14,063 nt of DNA, taken from the NCBI GenBank assembly GCA_021789795.1, contig JAJYJA010000057.1, positions 1 through 14,063 of the forward strand. The letters are read 5' to 3'. Of this stretch, positions 1 to 5,989 are shown in pieces. This DNA is from Deltaproteobacteria bacterium. GTDB taxonomy: Bacteria > Desulfobacterota > Desulfobulbia > Desulfobulbales > VMSU01. The number at the start of each line of letters is the position of its first letter. Within the stretch, counting starts at the first letter, position 1. The notes beneath the pieces were generated by a model. It searched no databases. It was not told the origin of the DNA and saw nothing but the letters and a program-made list of their open reading frames with translations. A program made the translations under genes and the position numbers.

Positions 1-40
1 CTCCAGCGGCCCCAAGGGATACGTCCTGGCCTGGTATTGA
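1..40 (+). CDS. possible C-terminal tail of an upstream gene (partial)
   Basis: The frame beginning at base 2 is open and reads SSGPKGYVLAWY before a TGA stop at 38-40, 27 nt ahead of the thioesterase start. The short spacing and matching strand fit the end of an upstream cistron in the same operon. Thirteen codons are too few to identify a family, and an open frame this short can occur by chance, so this is only a suggestion. Confidence 0.3.
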   Translation, partial: SSGPKGYVLAWY

Positions 41-67
41 GCGAAGCGGACGACGAGGGAGACAACC

Positions 68-442
68 ATGGAACATCACAAGCTGGTCTTGCCAGGGCAC
101 TTGAATCATTACGGTTTCCTCTTCGGCGGCAACCTGTTGCAGTGGGTGGACGAGTACGCCTGGATCGCCGCCAGCCTGGATTATCCGGGGGCCAAGTTCG
201 TCACCATCGGCATGGATCGGGTGGTGTTTCGGAAGAATATCCGCAACGGTACCATCCTGAAGTTCATCATCGAACGGGTGCGGGCCGGCACCACCTCGGC
301 TCAGTACGGGGTGCTGGTATTCAGGGGCAACGGCAAGGACTGCGACAACGAGCCGCTCTTCTCCACCAACGTCACCTTCGTCAACGTCGATCAGCGGGGT
401 AGCAAGCTGCCGCTGCCGGACTACGTCCAGCGGGCCGAGTGA
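68..442 (+). CDS. hotdog-fold acyl-CoA thioesterase (YciA/BACH-like)
   Basis: The 124-residue protein looks like a single hotdog domain that hydrolyses acyl-CoA thioesters in the cytoplasm. The N-terminal part has the family pattern N-H-Y-G-F-L-F-G-G (residues 13-21) followed by the helix with QWVDEYAW; Asp28 sits where YciA-type enzymes carry the catalytic Asp. A later VTIGMD..VFRK..RNG stretch (about 44-61) and the STNVTFVNVD strand (about 98-107) match the rest of the fold. It is slightly shorter than E. coli YciA and should work as an oligomer. The ATG at 68 is supported by GAGGGAG at 55-61, six bases upstream. The acyl chain it prefers cannot be read from the sequence. A terminator-like hairpin follows, so it is probably transcribed separately from efp. 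Confidence 0.85.
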   Translation: MEHHKLVLPGHLNHYGFLFGGNLLQWVDEYAWIAASLDYPGAKFVTIGMDRVVFRKNIRNGTILKFIIERVRAGTTSAQYGVLVFRGNGKDCDNEPLFSTNVTFVNVDQRGSKLPLPDYVQRAE

Positions 443-470
443 GCGGGCCGCGACCTTGAGCCAGGCAGGC

Positions 471-510
471 GCGGGCGGGGTGAAGTCCGCCAAGTCCGCC
501 CCGCCCGCCT
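471..510 (+). terminator. terminator-like GC hairpin after the thioesterase gene
   Basis: A perfect 10-bp inverted repeat (GCGGGCGGGG at 471-480, CCCCGCCCGC at 499-508) encloses an 18-nt loop and lies 28 nt after the thioesterase stop. It is followed by CTTTCC, a weak T-tract. The loop contains two tandem copies of AAGTCCGCC (483-491 and 492-500), the second reaching into the right arm. The stem is strong, but the poor T-tract leaves efficiency uncertain. Confidence 0.5.
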
Positions 511-516
511 TTCCGC

Positions 517-545
517 TTGAAAAACCGTCGCTTTCAGGTTAAAAA
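517..545 (+). promoter_or_regulatory. candidate promoter for efp
   Basis: TTGAAA (517-522) is a good -35 match; 17 bases later TAAAAA (540-545) is a weak -10. It lies just past the hairpin and about 120 nt before the efp ATG. A second AT-rich spot, TTTTAAATA at 584-592, could also serve as a -10. No experimental anchor exists. Confidence 0.3.
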
Positions 546-622
546 GTGCCGCCGACACGGAAGGAGATAAGCCGGGGCCCGAATTTTAAATACCAAAAGA
601 TGGCGGTGTGTCCCGCCGGCCT

Positions 623-657
623 CTCTGCCTTCTGATTCCTGACTTCTGATTCCTGGA
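623..657 (+). repeat. heptanucleotide tandem repeat in the efp leader
   Basis: Five consecutive 7-base units follow the pattern YYCTGNN: CTCTGCC, TTCTGAT, TCCTGAC, TTCTGAT, TCCTGGA. As a result CTTCTGATTCCTG occurs twice exactly (629-641 and 643-655). The last unit runs straight into the efp ribosome binding site (GGAG at 655-658), so a change in unit number would alter the untranslated leader but not the coding frame. Confidence 0.8.
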
Positions 658-664
658 GAAAACC

Positions 665-1228
665 ATGTACACCGCCGCCGACCTAAGAAAGGGCTTAAAG
701 CTGGAAATTGATGGCTACCCTTACATCGTCACCGAGTTCCAATTCGCCAAGCCTGGCAAGGGCCAGGCCCTGTACCGCACCAAGATGCGCAACATGGTGA
801 ACGGCAACATGCTGGAGCGCACCTTTCGCTCCAACGACAAGTTCGAGAAGGCGGATTTGGAGGAGCGGCCCATGCAGTACCTCTACTCCCAGGGCGACGA
901 CTTCATCTTCATGGATACCCAGAACTACGAACAGATGACCATCGCCCGTGACCATCTGGGGGAAAATACCAGTTACATGACCGACAACATGGAGGTGCAG
1001 GTGCTGCTCTTCCGTGGCGCCCCCATCGGGGTCACCCTGCCGATCACCGTTACCTTGCGGGTGATCAAGGCCGACCCCTGGGCCAAGGGCGACACCTCGG
1101 GCTCGGACTCCAAGCCGGTCACGGTCGAGACCGGCTACGAGCTGCAGGTGCCGCCCTTTGTTGACGAGGGCGAGCTGATTCAGATCGACACCCGCACCGG
1201 CGAGTACATGACCCGGGTCAAGGGCTGA
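665..1228 (+). CDS. efp: translation elongation factor P
   Basis: The 187-residue protein is a full-length EF-P, the L-shaped factor that enters the ribosomal E site and relieves stalling at consecutive prolines. The KOW-like N-terminal domain carries the modification loop FAKPGKGQA (residues 27-35), with Lys32 at the tip, corresponding to E. coli Lys34. Two OB domains follow, ending in the conserved DTRTGEYMTRVK (174-185), and the length matches the family. The ATG has GGAG ending six bases upstream. Lys32 should receive (R)-beta-lysine from the EpmA encoded immediately downstream; EpmB, the lysine 2,3-aminomutase that makes beta-lysine, is not in this window. The stop codon overlaps another ATG (TGATG), see the mini-ORF entry. 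Confidence 0.97.
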   Translation: MYTAADLRKGLKLEIDGYPYIVTEFQFAKPGKGQALYRTKMRNMVNGNMLERTFRSNDKFEKADLEERPMQYLYSQGDDFIFMDTQNYEQMTIARDHLGENTSYMTDNMEVQVLLFRGAPIGVTLPITVTLRVIKADPWAKGDTSGSDSKPVTVETGYELQVPPFVDEGELIQIDTRTGEYMTRVKG

Positions 1229-1248
1229 TGGCGTCGTCCTTAAAATAG
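1228..1248 (+). other. six-codon mini-ORF between efp and epmA
   Basis: The efp stop forms a TGATG junction whose ATG (1228-1230) opens a frame reading MASSLK and ending at TAG 1246-1248. It is in the same frame as epmA, whose ATG follows three bases later. It may be chance, or a short leader cistron through which ribosomes leaving efp reach epmA by termination and reinitiation. There is no independent evidence of translation. Confidence 0.2.
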
Positions 1249-1251
1249 CGG

Positions 1252-2151
1252 ATGAAACCCCAGCGTCTGTCCGTTTTGCGCCAACGCGCCGCCCTGATCC
1301 AGGCGGCGCGTTCGTTTTTTATCGGCCAGGGGTTTCTGGAGGTCGAGACCCCCATCCGCATCCCGGCCCCGGCCCCGGAGGCCCACATCGAGCCCGAGCC
1401 TTCTGGTCTCTGGTTCTTGCAGACCTCGCCCGAGCTGTGCATGAAGCGGCTCTTGGCCGCCGGGTGCGACAAGATCTTTCAGGTCTGCAAGTGTTTTCGC
1501 CGTAACGAGCGCGGTGACCGCCACCTGCCAGAGTTGACCATGCTGGAGTGGTACCGGGCCGGGGCCGATTACCGGGCGCTGATGGCCGACTGCGAGGCCC
1601 TGTTGCTCGCCCTGTGCCCCGGCGGCCGGCTGCGGGGGGCGGACGGCCAGCGGCTCGACCTCGCCCCGCCCTGGCCTCGGCTGACCGTGAGTCAGGCCTT
1701 TGCCCGTCATGCCTCCTTGTCCCTCGACCAGGCCCTGGCCGAGGGGCGTTTCGAGGAGGTCATGGCCTTCGAGATCGAGCCGTTTCTGGGCCGCGCCACC
1801 CCGCTCTTCCTGTGTGACTACCCCGCCAGCCAGGCCTCGCTTGCCCGTCTCGATCCCGATTGTCCCCAGGTGGCCCAGCGTTTCGAGTTTTATCTGGACG
1901 GGCTGGAACTGGCCAACGGCTTTTCGGAGCTGGTCGATGCCGTCGAGCAGCGGCGGCGGTTTGTGGAGGAGCGGGAGAGGATCGTGGCCCTGGGTCGCCC
2001 GCCCGGCCCCCTGCCCGAGCCCTTTCTGGCCGACTTGGAACGGATGCCGCCCGCGGCCGGTATCGCCCTGGGCCTGGATCGACTGGTGATGCTCTTCACC
2101 GGCAGCAGGAACATCGACCAGGTGGTGGCCTTCACCCCCGAGTCGTTATGA
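1252..2151 (+). CDS. epmA: EF-P--(R)-beta-lysine ligase (EpmA/GenX/PoxA)
   Basis: This 299-residue class II lysyl-tRNA-synthetase paralogue lacks an anticodon-binding domain and activates beta-lysine with ATP for transfer to EF-P rather than to tRNA. Visible class II motifs are motif 1 (about 12-34, ending FLEVETP), motif 2 (82-102, FRRNERG...TMLEWYR) and motif 3 (270-282, GIALGLDRLVMLF). In motif 3, Ala272 aligns with E. coli EpmA Ala298, where LysRS has Gly; this position is known to tune preference for beta-lysine. The family pattern YPASQASLA (190-198) and GLELANGF (217-224) are also present. It is about 25 residues shorter than E. coli EpmA, partly at the N terminus. No clear Shine-Dalgarno precedes the ATG, and the upstream frame is closed by TAG at 1246, so expression probably depends on coupling to efp 23 nt upstream. 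Confidence 0.95.
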   Translation: MKPQRLSVLRQRAALIQAARSFFIGQGFLEVETPIRIPAPAPEAHIEPEPSGLWFLQTSPELCMKRLLAAGCDKIFQVCKCFRRNERGDRHLPELTMLEWYRAGADYRALMADCEALLLALCPGGRLRGADGQRLDLAPPWPRLTVSQAFARHASLSLDQALAEGRFEEVMAFEIEPFLGRATPLFLCDYPASQASLARLDPDCPQVAQRFEFYLDGLELANGFSELVDAVEQRRRFVEERERIVALGRPPGPLPEPFLADLERMPPAAGIALGLDRLVMLFTGSRNIDQVVAFTPESL

Positions 2152-2156
2152 TTCGT

Positions 2157-2942
2157 CTAACCTGTCTGCCCGAGCCGGGCCTGGATGGCCTTCAGATCCT
2201 GCCAGGCCCCCTGTTTAAGTTCTTGATGCTTGAGCAGCAGGTCAGGGGCAAAGGTGGCGCGCAGGGGGAGTCCCTGGCAGTCGTGGAAGCGCCCGCGCAG
2301 GGCGTGGAGGGGGGTGTGGCTATGAAGCAGGGCCTGGGCGGTGGTGGCGCCCAGGGCGCAGATCACCTGGGGGGAGACCGCTGCCAGCTGCCGGCGGAGA
2401 TAAGGCAGGCAGGCGGCGAGCTGGTCGGGCTTGGGCCCCGCCTCCGGGCCGGGCCAGCACTTGACCGCCGTGGTCAGGTACACCTCCTGGCGGCTCAAAC
2501 CGATGGCGGCCAGCATCCTGGTCAGCAGCTCGCCCGCCTCGCCCTGGAAGGGCCGGCCCGTTCGGTCGTCATCCGGGCCGGGGCATTTCCCCACCACCAG
2601 CAGACGCGCCTGCGGGTCGCCCTCGCCGAAGACGATCTTTCCCCTTGCGGAGCACAGGCCGCAGCGCCGGCAGTCGCCGAGCTCGGCTTGCAGCTCGCCA
2701 AGGCTTTCGGCGGGCGGCGGCGCCTGGGGGCCGGGCGCGGGGGCCTTGGCGGTCTTCCGGGCCGGGGGGGCGGGCCGGGGGGGCATCGGCGTCCGTCCCG
2801 GGGGGGGCGCCTGGGGCCGGGGGGCGAGAAAGGCCGTGAGCCCTGGGGTCTGGGGATAGGTCTCAAGGCCCCAGTCGGCGTGCAGGGCCAAGAGCCGCCG
2901 CACCGCCCGCAGCAGCAGGCCGGGGGAGTCGGTCGGGCTCAC
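2157..2942 (-). CDS. family-4-like uracil-DNA glycosylase with altered active-site motifs
   Basis: The 261-residue product resembles the Fe-S family 4 (UDGa) of uracil-DNA glycosylases. The N terminus (1-40) leads into a Pro/Ala-rich linker (about 41-78), then the catalytic-like domain (80-258). Four cysteines in cluster positions are present: Cys91 and Cys94 (CRRC), Cys162 (VKCWPGP) and Cys178 (AACLPYL). The core QVICALGATTAQALL (192-206) is typical. However, the usual G-E-x-P-G motif reads GKCPG (118-122), and the usual H-P-S-x-L-L motif reads TFAPDLLL (230-237), with Ala232 in place of His. Uracil excision may be lost or changed. The start is GTG, forming a GTGA overlap with the stop of the M1/ChaN/PDZ gene, so it is probably translationally coupled. 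It ends 5 nt from the convergent epmA stop. Confidence 0.85.
   Translation of the reverse strand: MSPTDSPGLLLRAVRRLLALHADWGLETYPQTPGLTAFLAPRPQAPPPGRTPMPPRPAPPARKTAKAPAPGPQAPPPAESLGELQAELGDCRRCGLCSARGKIVFGEGDPQARLLVVGKCPGPDDDRTGRPFQGEAGELLTRMLAAIGLSRQEVYLTTAVKCWPGPEAGPKPDQLAACLPYLRRQLAAVSPQVICALGATTAQALLHSHTPLHALRGRFHDCQGLPLRATFAPDLLLKHQELKQGAWQDLKAIQARLGQTG
2764..2824 (+). other. G-tract cluster, potential G-quadruplex
   Basis: Six G-runs occur within 61 bases on the + strand: 2764-2770 (7), 2772-2774 (3), 2777-2783 (7), 2800-2807 (8), 2813-2816 (4) and 2819-2824 (6). They lie on the template strand of the UDG-like gene and arise from the proline codons of its linker. The pattern meets the usual four-tract G-quadruplex rule several times over, and the runs of 7-8 G are prone to slippage. 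Confidence 0.6.
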
Positions 2943-5900
2943 AGGGTCAGCTCCAGTTCCAGCCCGTGCTCCCCGAACAGGGCCGGACGATCCACCTTGA
3001 CCTTGATCCGGTCGCCAGGTTTCTTGTCGATCAACAGGATTCTCGCCTCCTCCGGATCGGTCACCGCTTGTCCGTCGATGGTCAGCATCAGATCGCCTTT
3101 CCTGATCCCGGCCTTGGCCGCCGGGCTGTGGGGCATGACCTCGTCCACCGCCACCTTGTCCTGGTGGCCCTTGCTCATCCCCATCACCACCCCCATCAGG
3201 GCCGGCGGGGGCAACTCCGCAGGCGGCATGAAGAACAGGTAATCGGCCTCCTCCGGGTATATGGGCGTGCCGTCCGAGTCCATGACCACCGCCTGCTCGA
3301 CCGGCAGGCGGCGGGATACCCGGGGCGGGATGGCGTTTTGTTTGTCCACGTGGCCGTTGCCGGCTAAAATCACCATCTGCCGCTCGGGGTGCTGGGTTAG
3401 GTAGTTGGCGATGGTCTGGGCCATGACCTCGTCCCAGATGGACTGGGACTGGAAAAAGCCGCTGAAGCCGTTCTCCTTGCGGCCCGGATGCATGACGTAG
3501 ACCTCGTGGATCCGCTCCCGGTAGTCGGGCAGGTCGAGGTCGCGATCCACCGGCAGCCTGGACCTAATCTCGGGGCCGGTCTCGATGGCCCCCCCCTTGG
3601 CGAAGACCTGGCTCACGTTCTTCCGGTCGGTGTTTAGGGCCACCACCGGGATGTCCTGGGCGCGGGCGAAGGCCAGGATGTCCCGGTAGAGCCGCCAGTC
3701 GAAGCGCCAGACGTCGAAGTATTTAGATTTACGCAAAAACTCCTTCTCGTCGAGCCGCTTGGCGAGAAAGTCGTCGATGGCCTTCTGGCTTCCGTGCGGG
3801 AACATCTCCATGCCGATGGCCAGAGGCTTGCCGTGGCTCGCCAGCTCGCGGATCACCCGGAGCTGGAGCTGGTGATCCGCGTAGCGGGGGTGGCTCTCGC
3901 CCACGTAGATCACCCTCTTCTCCGCCAGTCGGGCCATGACCTCGGCAAAATTTAAGCCGCTCTGGGTGGCCACCGCGGTAGGCTCGTCCTCCAGGGGGTA
4001 GGTCATGCCGAATCCGGCCTTGCGCACCGCCTTGTCCTTGATGCTCCCGCCCTCGAAGTGAAGGTAGCCGTATTTGCCGTAGTGGTCGAGCTTGGCCAGC
4101 CCGGCCATCAGCTCGGCCTGGGAGCTGGCCGAGAGCAGGGCCGCCGGCCGGGAGGGATCGAGCGGGTTTTTGCGGATGTCCACCGTCAGCCCGTTTTTGG
4201 GGTAGCTGGGGTTGGCGAACAGGGAGCGGGGGACGGCCCCGGAGACGCCCAGGAAGATCAAGGCCTGGGCGGCCAGCTCGGGGTCGGTCACCTCGTCGGC
4301 GGCCACGACCTTGGCCCCGCCCGTTTCGAGCCCTTTGATCAGCGGCAGGTAGAGATCGTAGTCCTCCGGGGAGTTGACCACCACCAGGGGTTTGTCCGCC
4401 CCCCGCACCCAGTCCCAGGAGGCCGGCACCTCGCCGGGCGACAGGGTGCGCATCAGGTCGTAGTCCGGGTCGATGACCAGGGTGGCGGGGGCGTGGGTCA
4501 GGGGGATGCTCACCCGCTCGTCGGTCTGGTTGACGGTCACCAGCCGACGTTCGCTGCCGGTGCTGGCGACCAGGGCGATCGGCACCTGGAGCGCGTAGGG
4601 CGTCTTGGTGGCCTGGTGCAGGGTGAAGGTCAGGGTGAGGAGGCCGTCCTTTTCCGCCAGGGTGATCTTCTCCGCCGAGAGCTGGGGCAGGTCGCGCCGG
4701 GTCAGCCACTGGGAGAAGAAGGGGGCCAGGGACTTGCCGCCCGGCTCGAAGCAGGCTTCCAGGTCGGCCCAGCTCGCCAGCTTACCGTTTTTGGTCTGGT
4801 ACAGGCGGCGCAGGCCGGCCACGAAACGCTGGTGGCCGATGGCGGCCTCCAGCATGCGAAAGATCATCGCCGCCTTGCCGTAACCCACCGCCCGTTCGGC
4901 CTGCACCGCTACCTCCTGGCCCGGCTCGGCGCCGTGGAAGTCCTTGACCGCCATCGCCGAATCCGCTCTCACGTAATCCTGGTATTTAAGCAGCTCCTCG
5001 CGGCGGAATTCGCGCCCCTCTCCCCGGTCAACGGCGAAGGCCTGGTCGGCCAGATAGGTGGTCAGGCCCTCGCACCAGTTGCCCTGGGACTGATCGACCC
5101 GGATGGCGTTGCCGAACCAGGAGTGGAGGATCTCGTGCCCCAGGGAGGTGTCGGTGATGAAGGGCAGCCGCACCACCGCCTGGCCCAGCAGGGTGAACCC
5201 GGGCATGGCGTAGCCGGTGGGCAGCCGGTTTTCGACCACGCTGAAACGCTGGTATGGGTAAGGCCCGATCAGCTCCTGGTAGCGCTTTAGGTAGGCCAGG
5301 GCCTTTTCCCGGTAGGCGCTGGCCAGGGCCGCGTCCTCGGGAAAGAAGTAGGTGTAGAGGGTCTGGCCGTTGCCGAAATGGTCCTCGGTGACCACGTAGG
5401 GCCCGGCGGCCAGGTTGATGGCCGGCAGGTCCTGATGGATGGCGAAGCGGACGGTGACCCCGGCGGGTGTGGGCTCGGTGTCGATGCGGTCGGCCTCGGA
5501 GACCGCCGTGAATCCTTTAGGCAGGCTGACCTTGAGGTGGAAGCGGCAGTCGTGGTCTGGCCGGGGGTGCCAGAGGCCGGTCAGGGCGATGCCCTGGGGG
5601 CTGATCAGGTTGTCCGGGGCCTTCGCGAACGATTTTTGGTAGTCGATGACCAGGTGCCGCTCCCCCTCCTGGGGGGCTATGGCGAGCGGTTGGTCCCCCA
5701 GGGGGCGGGCGAGCGGCTGGCCGTTTAGTTCGATGGCGGTCGTGGTTAGGTCGCCGAGATCGAGACTCAGGCCCTGGCCGCCGGGGATGGTGATCTCGGC
5801 CACCGCCTTGATGGTGGCCTGGGCCAGATCGAAGCCGGCGGTGAGATGATAGTCGGGGGCCGGGGCGGCGGCGGCGGCGGGGGCCAAGGCGAGCATCAGC

Positions 5901-5989
5901 ATAAGCCAGACGGCAAGCGAGTTAGCCGAGCGGACGGCCAGAGGGCGTAGTCTGCCATTGGGCAAGGGAGAGCAGGGCTTGTTGGGCAC
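2939..5989 (-). CDS. exported M1-type metallopeptidase / ChaN-like / PDZ fusion
   Basis: From the GTG at 5989 the protein is 1016 residues. A basic N terminus and a hydrophobic run ending in AAAAA (about 25-42) look like a signal peptide, so it probably acts outside the cytoplasm. An M1 aminopeptidase-like domain follows: GYAMPG (259-264, the GAMEN-like site), zinc motif HEILH (285-289), third ligand Glu307 in NWCEG, and Tyr370 in VGYGKAA. Glu is 17 rather than 18 residues after HExxH. A middle region (about 530-670) is unassigned. A ChaN/Tiki-type domain (about 678-893) has VGESH with a later His (Glu698, His700, His706) and GNGH (877-880); relatives bind haem or are metalloproteases. A PDZ domain closes the protein (about 930-1000, SPAAKAGIRKGD). 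GTG has GAGG 8 nt upstream; an ATG at 6025 lacks a Shine-Dalgarno and would put an acidic stretch before the signal peptide. The start lies inside trmFO. Confidence 0.88.
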   Translation of the reverse strand: MPNKPCSPLPNGRLRPLAVRSANSLAVWLMLMLALAPAAAAAPAPDYHLTAGFDLAQATIKAVAEITIPGGQGLSLDLGDLTTTAIELNGQPLARPLGDQPLAIAPQEGERHLVIDYQKSFAKAPDNLISPQGIALTGLWHPRPDHDCRFHLKVSLPKGFTAVSEADRIDTEPTPAGVTVRFAIHQDLPAINLAAGPYVVTEDHFGNGQTLYTYFFPEDAALASAYREKALAYLKRYQELIGPYPYQRFSVVENRLPTGYAMPGFTLLGQAVVRLPFITDTSLGHEILHSWFGNAIRVDQSQGNWCEGLTTYLADQAFAVDRGEGREFRREELLKYQDYVRADSAMAVKDFHGAEPGQEVAVQAERAVGYGKAAMIFRMLEAAIGHQRFVAGLRRLYQTKNGKLASWADLEACFEPGGKSLAPFFSQWLTRRDLPQLSAEKITLAEKDGLLTLTFTLHQATKTPYALQVPIALVASTGSERRLVTVNQTDERVSIPLTHAPATLVIDPDYDLMRTLSPGEVPASWDWVRGADKPLVVVNSPEDYDLYLPLIKGLETGGAKVVAADEVTDPELAAQALIFLGVSGAVPRSLFANPSYPKNGLTVDIRKNPLDPSRPAALLSASSQAELMAGLAKLDHYGKYGYLHFEGGSIKDKAVRKAGFGMTYPLEDEPTAVATQSGLNFAEVMARLAEKRVIYVGESHPRYADHQLQLRVIRELASHGKPLAIGMEMFPHGSQKAIDDFLAKRLDEKEFLRKSKYFDVWRFDWRLYRDILAFARAQDIPVVALNTDRKNVSQVFAKGGAIETGPEIRSRLPVDRDLDLPDYRERIHEVYVMHPGRKENGFSGFFQSQSIWDEVMAQTIANYLTQHPERQMVILAGNGHVDKQNAIPPRVSRRLPVEQAVVMDSDGTPIYPEEADYLFFMPPAELPPPALMGVVMGMSKGHQDKVAVDEVMPHSPAAKAGIRKGDLMLTIDGQAVTDPEEARILLIDKKPGDRIKVKVDRPALFGEHGLELELTL

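Noticed and set aside
561..635. Strong Shine-Dalgarno (AAGGAG at 561-566) with an 11-codon ORF starting ATG at 600
   Set aside because: The distance of about 34 nt is far too long for initiation and the peptide has no recognisable character; the ORF is probably fortuitous.
1860..3242. Long open frame on the + strand (about 460 codons) crossing the epmA end, the UDG-like gene and the start of the next
   Set aside because: It overlaps recognised genes on both strands, has low-complexity Gly/Arg/Pro/Ala composition and no family motif; it is a by-product of high GC content.
4058..5290. 410-codon + strand open frame opposite the M1/ChaN/PDZ gene
   Set aside because: It is antisense to clearly conserved M1 domain sequence, is Gly/Gln/Val-rich without motifs, and has no ribosome binding site of note.
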